Of a stretch of DNA of 56,321 nucleotides, positions 33,934-43,441 are shown one piece after another. Both the position numbers and the translations under genes were made by a program. Position 1 is the first letter of the stretch, and every line of letters starts with the position of its first letter. The DNA lies in contig NZ_BMII01000033.1 of NCBI RefSeq assembly GCF_014641855.1, positions 1-56,321 on the forward strand, given 5' to 3'. The notes beneath the pieces were generated by a model. The model saw nothing but the letters and a program-made list of their open reading frames with translations, did no database searches and was not told the DNA's origin. This stretch comes from Shewanella inventionis (GTDB taxonomy: Bacteria > Pseudomonadota > Gammaproteobacteria > Enterobacterales > Shewanellaceae).

Positions 33934-33992
33934 AAAAGTAAACTGGCGAGTGCATTATGGTTCATCTGCATTGAAAAGTAAACTGGTCGGTG
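33934..33992. promoter_or_regulatory. repeated operator candidates between tetR and the RND operon
   Basis: AAAAGTAAACTGGCGAGTG at 33934 and AAAAGTAAACTGGTCGGTG at 33974 are near-identical direct repeats exactly 40 bases apart (about four helical turns) in the divergent promoter region. They are good candidates for TetR binding. Confidence 0.6.
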
Positions 33993-34028
33993 TAAAAAGA
34001 AGTTTTATATGATTAAGAGAGTAGACCA

Positions 34029-34649
34029 ATGGCTGGCAATACACGAACCCTTAGCGACTTAAAACGCGAAGCGATTATTCAAGCAGCGACGCAAGCGTTT
34101 CAAGAATTTGGCGTGAAAGGTACTAGCATGGATAAGCTTGCTGAGTTGGCTAATGTGTCTAAGCGTACTGTGTATAATCACTTTTCTACGAAAGAAGATT
34201 TAGTTATGCATCTTGTCACCGAGCAGTGGCAAAGTGCCATAATGAATATCACAGCGCATTACTTACCTAACGAACCTCTCGATACACAGCTGCAAAGCAT
34301 CATTCTCAAAGACATCGAGTTTATGGTAAGTGAAAGTCATCTTGATTTAGCCCGTGTAGCGATTGGCTACTTCTTTTATAAACCTGATAAACTCAAAGAC
34401 GAAGTAGCGCAGTTAAAAGCTCAGGAAACGGCCATGCATCGATGGCTCAATGATGCAAAGGCTGATGGCAGATTGGCTTTTGATGATGTTAAATACGTGG
34501 TGAATGAAATAGACAGTTTGGTAAAAGGGCAGTGTTTCTGGCCACAGCTTTTTAAAATTGAAGATGCGCTAAGTGACGAGGCTAAAAAGAATATTGCCAA
34601 GAACATTGTTGCACTAATTTTGAGTCGATATGCAATAGAGAGTAAATAG
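34029..34649 (+). CDS. TetR/AcrR-family repressor of the RND operon
   Basis: 206 residues. The N-terminal HTH (IIQAATQAFQEFGVKGTSMD ... VSKRTVYNHFSTKEDLVMHL) is canonical TetR; the C-terminal ligand-binding half is helical with VNEIDSLVKGQCFWPQLF typical of the AcrR-like C-terminal domain. It is divergent from the efflux genes with a repeat pair in between, so it most likely represses them and is released by a pump substrate. Start has a short GAGAG Shine-Dalgarno-like sequence. Confidence 0.92.
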   Translation: MAGNTRTLSDLKREAIIQAATQAFQEFGVKGTSMDKLAELANVSKRTVYNHFSTKEDLVMHLVTEQWQSAIMNITAHYLPNEPLDTQLQSIILKDIEFMVSESHLDLARVAIGYFFYKPDKLKDEVAQLKAQETAMHRWLNDAKADGRLAFDDVKYVVNEIDSLVKGQCFWPQLFKIEDALSDEAKKNIAKNIVALILSRYAIESK

Positions 34650-34694
34650 CGTGTTAAACGGGGAATCTATTATCATACGTAGCTGTTTGAAGTA

Positions 34695-35325
34695 ATGCTC
34701 AGAAGATCTGAAGGCTCAGGTGGGCTATCGCAGGCCACGTCATCGTGGTGGTGAGAGTCACATTGTTGTTCCCAACCGGTTGCAGCGTCAGTTTAATCCT
34801 ACGGCGCCAGATGAAGCCTGGGTAACGGATATTACACATATCCGCACTCACGAAGGTTGGTTATATCTGGCAGTGGTCGTGGATTTGTTCTCACGCAAAG
34901 TGATTGGCTGGTCAATGCAGTCACGCATTACCAAAGACATTGTGCTGAATGCGCTGCTGATGGCTGTCTGGCGGCGTAATCCTAAACAACAAGTGATGGT
35001 GCATTCCGACCAGGGAAGCCAGTACACCAGCCATGATTGGCAAGCATTCCTCAAAGCTAATGGCCTGGAAGGTAGCATGAGCAGACGAGGAAACTGTCAC
35101 GACAATGCTGTTGCTGAGAGTTTCTTCCAACTACTGAAACGTGAACGCATCAAGCGAAAAATCTACTCAACAAGAGACGATGCCAGAAGCGATATCTTTG
35201 AATACATCGAGATGTTTTATAACTGCAAAAGAAAACATGGTTCCAATAATCTGCTGTCACCAGTAGAGTATGAAAACCGTTACCAAGAAAGGCTGGGAAG
35301 TGTCTAAGTTATTGGTAGCGATTCA
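34695..35325 (+). mobile_element. 3' remnant of an IS3-family insertion sequence
   Basis: Only the end of orfB and the right terminal repeat remain. The right end is about AGTGTCTAAGTTATTG and GTAGCGATTCA (35299-35325), similar to IS3-group ends. Homology starts near 34695 with SEDLKAQVGYRRPR; orfA and the left end are gone, cut a few dozen bases after the tetR stop. Confidence 0.8.
34720..35307 (+). pseudogene. IS3-family OrfB transposase, C-terminal part
   Basis: About 200 residues of the rve/integrase-core domain. The DDE triad is complete in this piece: Asp in AWVTDITHIRTH, Asp in MVHSDQGSQYTS, Glu in AVAESFFQLLKRE. It lacks orfA (HTH part) and the first third of orfB, so it is inactive. 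The end ENRYQERLGSV is typical of the IS3 group. Confidence 0.88.
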
Positions 35326-35363
35326 CTGGCATATTAATCTATAATCAACCCTATGAATGAGCC

Positions 35364-35753
35364 TTGTATAGAGTAAACTTTGTTATGCCACACCATATAT
35401 CAAAAATTGATAATTCTCACATTATAATGGTGGTATATGAAGGAGAGATAGACTTCGATGAACGCACTCAAATCTTTCAAACAATAATTACTGATTACAA
35501 ACAAAAAGCCATTTATAAGTTACTCATTGATTATCGATTAGCCAATTTAAAAGCTTCAAAAGTTGAACAAACTATTTTCGCGAGATTTGTAACATCAGAA
35601 CTAAAATTCAAACACGCTGCAATTGCAATACTCGATAATGAACCTCAAAATGGTATCTATCCTGCAATCAAAGATAATGTCCAACTTACTCAATATAGAG
35701 TAAAACAGTTTTCAGATGAACTTGAAGCATTGAACTGGTTAAATTCAATCTAA
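35364..35753 (+). CDS. small orphan protein, possibly STAS/SpoIIAA-like fold
   Basis: 129 residues (or 122 if it starts at MPHHISKIDN). The pattern HIIMVVYEGEIDFDERTQIF, then KLLIDYRLANLKAS and IAILDNEPQ, alternates strands and helices as in the SpoIIAA-like/STAS fold; no family can be named. It is AT-rich and lies between an IS3 remnant and an IS5-family element, so it is a stranded passenger. The CTAA target duplication of the IS5 element begins 17 bases after its stop codon. Confidence 0.6.
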   Translation: MYRVNFVMPHHISKIDNSHIIMVVYEGEIDFDERTQIFQTIITDYKQKAIYKLLIDYRLANLKASKVEQTIFARFVTSELKFKHAAIAILDNEPQNGIYPAIKDNVQLTQYRVKQFSDELEALNWLNSI

Positions 35754-35773
35754 CTCAACACAGTGCCATCTAA

Positions 35774-36965
35774 GGAAGATGCGAATAAGTTCCTGATGTG
35801 AGATCATAGTGACATAGCAATCCAGCAGGAACCAATGTTCCATGAGCCACCAGTTCACCTTTGCCGATAGCGAGTTTTCCAGCAAACGCCGTCAGACTCG
35901 TAAAGAGATATTTTTATCCCGAATGGATAACCTGCTACCGTGGTCTCAATTGCTGGATGTAATAGACCCTTTCTACCCCAAGGCGGGTAATGGTCGCCGT
36001 CCGTATCCGCTGGAAACCATGTTCCGCATTCACTGTATGCAGCAGTGGTACAGTCTTGGTGATGAAGCCATGGAGGACGCGCTGTACGAGATTACTTCAA
36101 TGCGCCAGTTTGCACAACTGTCACTGGATAAGGCCATTCCTGACCGCACCACCATCATGAATTTCCGGCACTTACTGGAAAAACACACACTCACGCGCAA
36201 GTTATTTAAAACCGTCAACCAATGGCTGTCGGATTGTGGTGTGATGATGACACAGGGCACGTTGGTGGATGCGACGATTATTGAAGCGCCTAGCTCCACC
36301 AAGAACAAAGACAAGCAACGTGACCCGGATATGCATCAGACCAAGAAAGGCAACGAATGGCACTTCGGCATGAAAGCCCATATTGGCGTGGATGCCAAGA
36401 GCGGCTTAACCCATACGCTGGTGACTACTGCCGCCAATGAACATGATCTGAATCAGTTGAAAAACCTGTTGCACGGCGACGAGGAATTCATCTCTGGTGA
36501 TGCTGGTTATCAGGGCGCAGAGAAGCGGGAAGAACTGAAAGACTCGAATGTAGAATGGCTAATTGCCGAGCGTCCCGGCAAGGTGCGAGCCCTGAAAAAG
36601 CATCCTCGTAAGAACAAAACCATTATTAACATCGAATACTTAAAAGCCAGCATCCGGGCAAAGGTAGAGCATCCGTTTCGGATCATCAAATGTCAGTTTG
36701 GCTTTATCAAAGCACGCTATAAAGGACTGATGAAAAATGACTCTCAGTTAGCCATGCTATTCACCTTGGCAAACCTGTTTAAAGTAGACCAAATGTTGCG
36801 ACGACAGCCAAGATCTGTCTGAAATCCGGGAATCGCCCGAAATAGGGTCGAAATCCGGCCGAAAATTGGGGAGAATTGGAAATTTGGTGTTCAAAAGTTA
36901 GGCGGTCAGCTCAAAGCTCAAAGCTTCGCTCGATACCTAAATCGCAGGACCTATTCGCAGCTTCC
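35774..36965 (+). mobile_element. complete IS5-family insertion sequence
   Basis: Terminal repeats: left GGAAGATGCGAATAAG (35774-35789), right CCTATTCGCAGCTTCC (36950-36965), 14 of 16 complementary. A 4-bp CTAA target duplication flanks it on both sides (35770-35773 and 36966-36969), the IS5 preference YTAR. Length 1192 bp, one intact transposase gene. It separates the hotspot cargo from traN. Confidence 0.95.
35842..36822 (+). CDS. IS5-family transposase
   Basis: 326 residues, very close by recall to the IS5 transposase ([20 protein letters not shown] start). The acidic triad is Asp in [12 protein letters not shown], Asp in [11 protein letters not shown] and Glu in [12 protein letters not shown]. 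Intact frame, so probably active. Downstream of it, 120 bases of IS end contain no gene. Confidence 0.97.
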   Translation: MSHQFTFADSEFSSKRRQTRKEIFLSRMDNLLPWSQLLDVIDPFYPKAGNGRRPYPLETMFRIHCMQQWYSLGDEAMEDALYEITSMRQFAQLSLDKAIPDRTTIMNFRHLLEKHTLTRKLFKTVNQWLSDCGVMMTQGTLVDATIIEAPSSTKNKDKQRDPDMHQTKKGNEWHFGMKAHIGVDAKSGLTHTLVTTAANEHDLNQLKNLLHGDEEFISGDAGYQGAEKREELKDSNVEWLIAERPGKVRALKKHPRKNKTIINIEYLKASIRAKVEHPFRIIKCQFGFIKARYKGLMKNDSQLAMLFTLANLFKVDQMLRRQPRSV

Positions 36966-37042
36966 CTAAAACTCAAGCTTATGCTAATCGATCAAGCTAT
37001 TTAGTAAACTTCGGAAGAATGATGAATCAAACACTTCTATTT

Positions 37043-37077
37043 CTTCATCAGTACTGGTTCCATTAATACTGATGAAG
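37043..37077. terminator. terminator after traN
   Basis: CTTCATCAGTA and TACTGATGAAG pair over 11 bp with a 13-base loop, with T-rich sequence on both sides, 10 bases beyond the traN stop. It should stop traN transcription and can stop reading from the IS5 side. Confidence 0.85.
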
Positions 37078-37086
37078 CAACTTCTT

Positions 37087-40000
37087 TTAATTATTCCCCG
37101 AAATTTCTTCTGTCGCCTCCTGACGCAGTTTCTGGGCATCCATTCCGTTTAGCCGTTCAATGGCTCTGTCTGCGGTACTTTGACGGTTTCCATCAACGTT
37201 TAGGGTACTTCCTGAGCCAGTGAGTCTTTCCAGATCCAGTGGCGGTACTTCGGGTAGGTTGCCTGTTATCGATAAGATACCTATCCATTCATCCAGATTG
37301 ACTTGGCTCCAATCCACCTGGTTTAACTGACTCGCGGTTAAACCTTCACAGTTTGGTGACTTGGCACTGCCCCAGCCAAGGCCCAATTGCGGACGTACTT
37401 GTTCCTGAATGATCCGTGAAAGCGGCGAAGTAAAGCAGCAATATGACTGCCGTTTTTCAACACAGGCACCTAAGAACTTAGACTTGCAGTAAGAGCCTAC
37501 ATAGTGGCAACTCTTCAATACCCGCTTGGCGTTCATTTCAAACTCACTCTGCTCACATTTCCAGATAAGCTGAATGAGGATCATGGTGACTGAATAAATC
37601 ATGTAGGCCGTCATAACCGTACTCAGAACCGCGCCAGCAGCGCCACCCAGCGCGAAGTTACCACCCGAAACAACACCATCGGCTCCAACCGCGCCACCAA
37701 CGTTACTAAACAGTGCCGATTGCGCCCCCGAACCAAAGGTCGTGCCTACCCATTCAGCCGTTTTGTTGGTCAACACCTGCATGAAGCCTGTCGCAGCTTG
37801 CTCCGCTCCCGCGCCAGCAGCCGTTGATGGCCCAGCCCCCATGAGAGAGTCCCATGCAGACACAAAGGGCTCTTTGACCGCACTCCAAGTACTGGTGATT
37901 GGTTCCCTAAGCGTATTCCACGAACCATAGATAGCTGACGACGGATTCATGGCCATGACTGCCGTATCAAGCTTGTTAACCGCCACTATCATCGTGATGT
38001 AATCCGATAACGACACGCCACTTGGCTTTTCACAGCAATCCACTATGCCACCAACGGCTTTTTTGCACTGGCCAGCATTACCTTTAAAGACCGTACACTC
38101 GACGTTATCTTGGCCATCAGCGCCCGTACATGACATATCATTGGTCATAAACTGCGCCGCATTAAGCATCGCAGCTGCTTCTGCAAAGTTAGCCTGCTTG
38201 ATTGACTCTGGCTCTAAACAATCTGTGCCCATACAGCGAACTGGCCCCTCACAGTTGTATTGAGTTTCCATTCGAGCATTTTGCACTTCAACGCTTTGTC
38301 CGCAGTCATACACCAAACTTTGGATATAACAGAAGCCTTCATGACCAGCCCCGCCTTCAGTGCATTCGGTTCTGACATACTGGCAGGCCGGGTTTTGCTC
38401 TAGCGCGGCACACGTATTGGTGGTCGTATTTTGTCCGTTATTGACGATGGTTTGTGTATTACCATTGGCATCTACCCAGCTATCTGAGCTGCCCATGTTG
38501 AACTCTGGATGAGCAGTCGAAGCATTGTAGGTCGCTCTTGCCCTCCAGCATGAGAGCCCCAGTCCATCAGAACTGCCACGACTGGTTAAATGAGCAGGAG
38601 ACGAAACAACCGCCGGATAAAGGCTTCCCAGATTGGCCAACTCGCCACTACCAACCGTTAACCCTTCAATTCGTTTTGTGCCCGTATCCAAACACTGCCA
38701 CTGCACCGCAGTAAACTGATCCGTTTGCATCAAGCATTGGTCTATGCCTGGGTCACTTGATTGATGAACAACGTCTTGCTCTAAGTACTTGCCAGAGAAG
38801 GTCAATGAAGCGCTCAGTTTCGCAGGAGCCAAACACTTCTGAACTTCTCGGCTGCAAGTATCGAAATCGACTTTGTTCCAGCCGGATTCACATCTGGAAC
38901 GAGTGACTTCCTGAGGTTCATGCCACGAAATAATCGACCCATTAACGACCTTGCACAATGAGCCAACCAAGGTTCCTTTTGGACAGGTCATTTCAGGGTA
39001 CTTAATGGACGGTTTCGTCTCAGTCACCGTTTTCTTATTGCCCGTCAGTGAGAGTGTCGTTTTCCAACCATTTGCCTTGGATGGCGACTCGGTGATTTCT
39101 ATCTCAGTATTTTGATTATCAAAAATCCTCAGCGTCGCGTTTCCAGTTTGCATAGTACTGCTGTGCTGTGGAACAAAACTGAGCGTTTCGGAGCTAAAGC
39201 AACCACGCTCAATGGACCAGCTTTGTTGATGGGTTTCAGCAGATACACGTCGCTCTAACTGACACTGAGTAAGCGTGCTGATCTTTTCGCACACCTGGTA
39301 ATCCGGTACATGCTTGGTTTCAGTGAATGGCGTAATCGTCTGAGTAGGCTCACAGGCCTCAAAACTACTTGGCATAAGGTTGGATACCACACACTTTGGA
39401 TCGCTGGTTTGCAATCCACAGTCATAGGTATCGGTAAAACGAATGCATTCACCTTTATCATTGGTTTCAGCACATTCTGATGACATGAAGCCACAGGAAG
39501 GATTCGCTTCAAGCACTTGGCAGGCCTGATTTTCAATCCCCTTATAGCTTTCATCATCCACACTCACTTGTACACGCCGACACAAAGGCGATATGCCAGC
39601 CACTGGGCTTGGGGCAAAATAGGATTCACAAACTGAAACACCATTGACCACCGTACATCCGTTGGTTGATGACGGCTGATCCGTACATTGAATGCTGTAG
39701 TCTGAAAACTTCGTCGGGATATCCGCTGCTTGTTCGATACAGGACTGTGGTGACCAACTATCATTCATCACCACCTTGGTTGGATCAAAACGCACCTTGA
39801 TGCGTGCATACCCCTCACCACTACCCGTAACCGATACGCGAATTTTTACCGGCACTTCTAAACCGGGCTCTACCGCTTTTAGCTTAGCGGTTAAGTCAGT
39901 ATTAGGATTGCGCTCCCAACTGGTACTAAGCTCGCAGCGACCAGCCGTTTCTGGTGGAAAGTTATTGTTCGGCCCAGACCAGACTTTCTGATCACCAAGC

Positions 40001-40779
40001 CACACTTGCATGTAGTCATCCCATTTGGCGTACTCAAGTACGGCTGAGGTAATCGCATCGGGATTCACGACTTTGAGTGTGATGGCCTGTTCGAACACTT
40101 TACAACGACCACTCCAGTAGTTGTCGCCAATTCGTCCTATCCAAACTTCAAGACACCCCTCACCACAAGAGCGAAGGTTCATCGGTCCTGAAACATGCTC
40201 AATAATGCCTGCCGTGTAATCGTGAGTAATAGTGCAGCTGTTAACCGCTGTATTGAGCCTGTCACATTGCTGATAGTTTGGGCTGCCTTCACCTTGAGAC
40301 TCACAGCCTGGGAAGCTTTGCGTTAATAGATTGGGGTCAGTTTGAACCGCATCAGTTAATGCCCAAAGCGGATCATTGACCATATCTGGCCGAGACCTGT
40401 CTTTGATTTGCTGTAACGAACGAAATGCTTCACCCGTAGCGCCACTTTCGGATGCCATGCTCTCTTGGCGCTGTGTCCCCAATTGATTCATGCTGGCATC
40501 AGAGCCATAAACGCCCGTTAAGACATCCAATGAGCCCTGATCCATACCAGGGAAAAGCTCTTGCAAGTTAATGGACTCATTACCACTGCCATTCGGCACC
40601 GACAATGTATTGCCATTGAGTGCGGGCATCGTCCAGTTTTGCAGCAATTGCTTACCTTCTTGTTGTCCGCTTAGGCCGGATTGGCGCTGCACATCAGCGG
40701 CCACACCATGTAAGGGCAAGCACGCCATAGTGATTGATAAAATACCCGCTAAAACTCGGGTAAAAAGTGTTGGTTTCAT
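37087..40779 (-). CDS. traN: TraN, cysteine-rich outer-membrane adhesin for mating-pair stabilisation
   Basis: 1230 residues with a signal peptide (MKPTLFTRVLAGILSITMAC, cleavage near VAA). Many Cys residues occur along the chain (for example ACQVLEANPSCGFMSSEC twice in similar form), typical of disulfide-bonded TraN. The repeat of the motif (CxxLExNPxC) at about residues 425 and 790 suggests internal duplication. TraN binds receptors on the recipient's outer membrane. A hydrophobic segment near 1050-1110 is also present. It follows traU with a GGGAGG Shine-Dalgarno sequence and is the last gene of the dsbC-to-traN transcript. Confidence 0.95.
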   Translation of the reverse strand: MKPTLFTRVLAGILSITMACLPLHGVAADVQRQSGLSGQQEGKQLLQNWTMPALNGNTLSVPNGSGNESINLQELFPGMDQGSLDVLTGVYGSDASMNQLGTQRQESMASESGATGEAFRSLQQIKDRSRPDMVNDPLWALTDAVQTDPNLLTQSFPGCESQGEGSPNYQQCDRLNTAVNSCTITHDYTAGIIEHVSGPMNLRSCGEGCLEVWIGRIGDNYWSGRCKVFEQAITLKVVNPDAITSAVLEYAKWDDYMQVWLGDQKVWSGPNNNFPPETAGRCELSTSWERNPNTDLTAKLKAVEPGLEVPVKIRVSVTGSGEGYARIKVRFDPTKVVMNDSWSPQSCIEQAADIPTKFSDYSIQCTDQPSSTNGCTVVNGVSVCESYFAPSPVAGISPLCRRVQVSVDDESYKGIENQACQVLEANPSCGFMSSECAETNDKGECIRFTDTYDCGLQTSDPKCVVSNLMPSSFEACEPTQTITPFTETKHVPDYQVCEKISTLTQCQLERRVSAETHQQSWSIERGCFSSETLSFVPQHSSTMQTGNATLRIFDNQNTEIEITESPSKANGWKTTLSLTGNKKTVTETKPSIKYPEMTCPKGTLVGSLCKVVNGSIISWHEPQEVTRSRCESGWNKVDFDTCSREVQKCLAPAKLSASLTFSGKYLEQDVVHQSSDPGIDQCLMQTDQFTAVQWQCLDTGTKRIEGLTVGSGELANLGSLYPAVVSSPAHLTSRGSSDGLGLSCWRARATYNASTAHPEFNMGSSDSWVDANGNTQTIVNNGQNTTTNTCAALEQNPACQYVRTECTEGGAGHEGFCYIQSLVYDCGQSVEVQNARMETQYNCEGPVRCMGTDCLEPESIKQANFAEAAAMLNAAQFMTNDMSCTGADGQDNVECTVFKGNAGQCKKAVGGIVDCCEKPSGVSLSDYITMIVAVNKLDTAVMAMNPSSAIYGSWNTLREPITSTWSAVKEPFVSAWDSLMGAGPSTAAGAGAEQAATGFMQVLTNKTAEWVGTTFGSGAQSALFSNVGGAVGADGVVSGGNFALGGAAGAVLSTVMTAYMIYSVTMILIQLIWKCEQSEFEMNAKRVLKSCHYVGSYCKSKFLGACVEKRQSYCCFTSPLSRIIQEQVRPQLGLGWGSAKSPNCEGLTASQLNQVDWSQVNLDEWIGILSITGNLPEVPPLDLERLTGSGSTLNVDGNRQSTADRAIERLNGMDAQKLRQEATEEISGNN

Positions 40780-40781
40780 AG

Positions 40782-41810
40782 TTAACCTCCCAAGTTACAG
40801 CAGTCTTGCCAGCGCCACAAAATGTAGAGCGCATCTTCTCCGGCACCGGGGATCGTTCGCCACTCTCCCCATTTCATGGTGCTTTCACCGATGACATGCG
40901 CACTTTCAGTTTCCGGTACAGGGAAGAACATACTCATCTTGTATTGGGATTTCGGCAGCATGGGTTCGATAACAGGTCGGCATAGCGCACTGTTCCCCAT
41001 TGTTCGCCTAGCAAGACCACGCCTGTGTTGAGCCGCGATTGCTCGCGCCGCTAAATGACTGGTGTTTTCTGCTAATGAGCCAAAAGCTAAGGTGTGGCCA
41101 GATAACGGGTAGAGATGGCCCCAACTGCCAGCACACCAAAACAACTGGTCGATGGGTTTACCAAGCGTTGATGAGGCAGCGTCAGCGGTACAAGCAGAGA
41201 TAGCCAATGGATTGGCAACGGCAGCAGCTTCAGGCTGAGTAAAAAAGGCCAGTTCATCGTTCAGCCATGTTGGGTCCAATTCCGACAAATACATCAAGTC
41301 AAAGTCCATGTAACCATCGGCATTGCAATTGCCATCCATGAACAAATCGAGCATGACCAAAAGCGGAAAGGCGTAATAATGGTAATGGTAGAAAGCAAGA
41401 TCACCGGTATCGTATTCACCCTCGCCATGACCACCTTGCAGTCGTCTATCACCTAACGGTAAACGAATCCCTCCCAGGGAAGGCGAACAACCCGGCGTTC
41501 TGACCAGTTCAATCAAACGCGCTGGCTCCCACATACTGGTAACAATACCTGGCCTTGGCACACCTAAGTTGTCTTCACATAAGCAAAATGACTTGTTTGA
41601 TGCGCCGCTTGGGACATTGCCAGAGCCAAGAGGAAGACCGGCAACCCGGATAGGAAAAATGCATGACCAGCAAACATACGTCAGCAACTTGCCGGACAAT
41701 AACCCCGCGTCTGGGCAGGTCAATTCGGCTTTAGCAGGAATAGATGCGCCAAGGACAAACATGACAACGAGAGTCCGCAACAGACGATACGTATTATTGA
41801 GCTTTTTCAT
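40782..41810 (-). CDS. traU: TraU, conjugative pilus/channel assembly protein
   Basis: 342 residues, signal peptide MKKLNNTYRLLRTLVVMFVL ... PAKA. The mature start ELTCPDAGLLSGKLLTYVCW and the LCEDNLGVPRPGIVTSMWEP segment are TraU hallmarks; several Cys pairs fit its DsbC-dependent folding. The frame is open to 41894, but the ATG at 41810 has AAAGGAG upstream and begins the signal peptide. It overlaps the traW end by 17 bases. TraU acts in DNA transfer and mating-pair assembly with TrbC, TraW and TraF. Confidence 0.95.
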   Translation of the reverse strand: MKKLNNTYRLLRTLVVMFVLGASIPAKAELTCPDAGLLSGKLLTYVCWSCIFPIRVAGLPLGSGNVPSGASNKSFCLCEDNLGVPRPGIVTSMWEPARLIELVRTPGCSPSLGGIRLPLGDRRLQGGHGEGEYDTGDLAFYHYHYYAFPLLVMLDLFMDGNCNADGYMDFDLMYLSELDPTWLNDELAFFTQPEAAAVANPLAISACTADAASSTLGKPIDQLFWCAGSWGHLYPLSGHTLAFGSLAENTSHLAARAIAAQHRRGLARRTMGNSALCRPVIEPMLPKSQYKMSMFFPVPETESAHVIGESTMKWGEWRTIPGAGEDALYILWRWQDCCNLGG

Positions 41811-42921
41811 GAACAAGCTCCTTTGCTGGAATTTCTTCAATTTCAAACGCGAGTCCCTTTGCTTGAACAAACGATGGGGTGACTTGCAAATCAAAGCGCT
41901 GCTTTAGCGAGGCATTGAGAAGGTAAACCGGACTGTCCAATGTCTTTTCGAGCGCATTGAGGCTATTCCAGCCTTGAGTACGGTCGAGCTGCGTGGTGAT
42001 AAGCGTAATGCGTCGTAGTGTCCTATCTTGCGTCTCAAGCCAATGCGCAACTGCGTCCACTTCTTCAGCGTTCGACGCATTAAACACCACAAGCTGCTGA
42101 GTAAATGGCAAGGCTTTTAGCGGGTTAATACGCGTTCCTGCTGGGATCAATGTTCGGCCATTGGCATCCAATAGTGGCCGATGCATGACGATGGTTGGAT
42201 CAACCATTCTTATCCGATACTGCGTGGCTTTGGGTAACTCAGTAAATGTTTGGCGAGACCAGAAACGCTCAATGGCTTTTTTCTTTAACGCGCCTAAGTC
42301 AATCGACTGTAAACGCTGCATCGCCACTTGCATCAAATCCGGTTCTAAAATCGAATGAATAGGACCGCGTTGACCCAATGAACCGGTATTGCCGGTTTCA
42401 ATTTGACGCTGCAACCAGTCCTTGCTGTAAACCCCTAGTGCACTTGCAGTCACCTTGTCATCTTCTATGCGGAAAATGGCAGGCACGCTAGTCACCCGCC
42501 AGTGCACAAAGGCTTTCGGATCGATTCGAACCTGAGGAACAGGATCAAGTCCCACCATCAGCGTATGCCAATCACGGATAGCCGCCCCCAAGGTCTTTCC
42601 TTCAGGAATTCCCCGAAACAACACAATAGCGCCGGTTGTACTGGCCTCTTTAAATAGCTGCTTCAGTGAGGAATCCCCCAGTGAGGACGACGCAAATATC
42701 AACCATTCATCGCTGTGTTTGAGCGACACAGGTTGTTCAACCGGTGCAAAAGGCTCGATAAATTCAGATGAGCCATCCACAGCACTTTGTAAAATGCTGC
42801 GGCTCATTTCGACGATCTTTTTGTCCTCGTCAGACAACGGATAAGGCTCTTGTGCCCAGGACACTTGAACCCAAGCCAATGGAGCAACCAACAAAAATAA
42901 GAGACATAGTCTTTGCATCAT
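41794..42921 (-). CDS. traW: TrbC-TraW fusion protein
   Basis: 375 residues with a signal peptide (MMQRLCLLFLLVAPLAWVQV). Residues about 70-175 match F-type TrbC (LIFASSSLGDSSLKQLFKEA, then a thioredoxin-like VPAIFRIEDDKV). Residues about 195-375 match TraW (DLGALKKKAIERFWSRQTF, RPLLDANGRTLIPAGTRINP). In the F plasmid these are separate; the fusion is usual in SXT/R391, IncC and IncHI systems. Both work in the periplasm with TraU and TraF in pilus assembly. Confidence 0.93.
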   Translation of the reverse strand: MMQRLCLLFLLVAPLAWVQVSWAQEPYPLSDEDKKIVEMSRSILQSAVDGSSEFIEPFAPVEQPVSLKHSDEWLIFASSSLGDSSLKQLFKEASTTGAIVLFRGIPEGKTLGAAIRDWHTLMVGLDPVPQVRIDPKAFVHWRVTSVPAIFRIEDDKVTASALGVYSKDWLQRQIETGNTGSLGQRGPIHSILEPDLMQVAMQRLQSIDLGALKKKAIERFWSRQTFTELPKATQYRIRMVDPTIVMHRPLLDANGRTLIPAGTRINPLKALPFTQQLVVFNASNAEEVDAVAHWLETQDRTLRRITLITTQLDRTQGWNSLNALEKTLDSPVYLLNASLKQRFDLQVTPSFVQAKGLAFEIEEIPAKELVHEKAQ

Positions 42922-42928
42922 CTACCTC

Positions 42929-43441
42929 CTACCAAAGCGGCCAAGCGCGACCGACAATCTGCTCGCGCTTAACGGCATTCCAATAGCGGGAGTCGAAACT
43001 CGTAGCAGCCTCGCCGGAAAACCAATACTCGTTTTCTTGCAGCGTCAATGAGCGGCTAAATTGTGATTCCGCCACACCAAGACGCCGGGCTAATGCCATG
43101 CCGGTAGAGACTTGAGCACCATTCACCAGCACATGCTCAGGAGTCACATTGACTTCATCCCCAGGCATCCCTGTTAGGCGTTTCAGCATACGAGTACCGT
43201 CGTTATATAACGGAGCGAGTCCTTTTGAGTGGAAGGCATACAAACCATCCTTAACGGGCTCTTTATTCCATAGGTCAATCAGATACACCGTGGTATCAGG
43301 CAGGCAGCGCTCTTGCTGGGTATCAATACCTATTCGGTAGCGCATCATGGCGTAGGTGCCTACCAAGGCCATGATTAACGCAAGAACGGTCAACCGAATG
43401 AGATATGGCCGCCAAGGCATTCTTTTACGGAGTATCTGCAT
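42929..43441 (-). CDS. trhF: TrhF, TraF-type signal peptidase S26 with Cys at the nucleophile position
   Basis: 170 residues, one N-terminal membrane helix (YLIRLTVLALIMALVGTYAM), then an S26/TraF-type peptidase domain. The Lys box is MLKRLTGMPGDEV, with the general-base Lys. The nucleophile position reads ERCLPDT where LepB-like enzymes have S-x-x-P or S-L-P, so Cys replaces Ser or the enzyme uses a Cys/Lys pair. Such proteases process the pilin or other transfer proteins; a cyclising role as in RP4 TraF is not established here. It overlaps the upstream gene by 17 bases. Confidence 0.88.
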   Translation of the reverse strand: MQILRKRMPWRPYLIRLTVLALIMALVGTYAMMRYRIGIDTQQERCLPDTTVYLIDLWNKEPVKDGLYAFHSKGLAPLYNDGTRMLKRLTGMPGDEVNVTPEHVLVNGAQVSTGMALARRLGVAESQFSRSLTLQENEYWFSGEAATSFDSRYWNAVKREQIVGRAWPLW

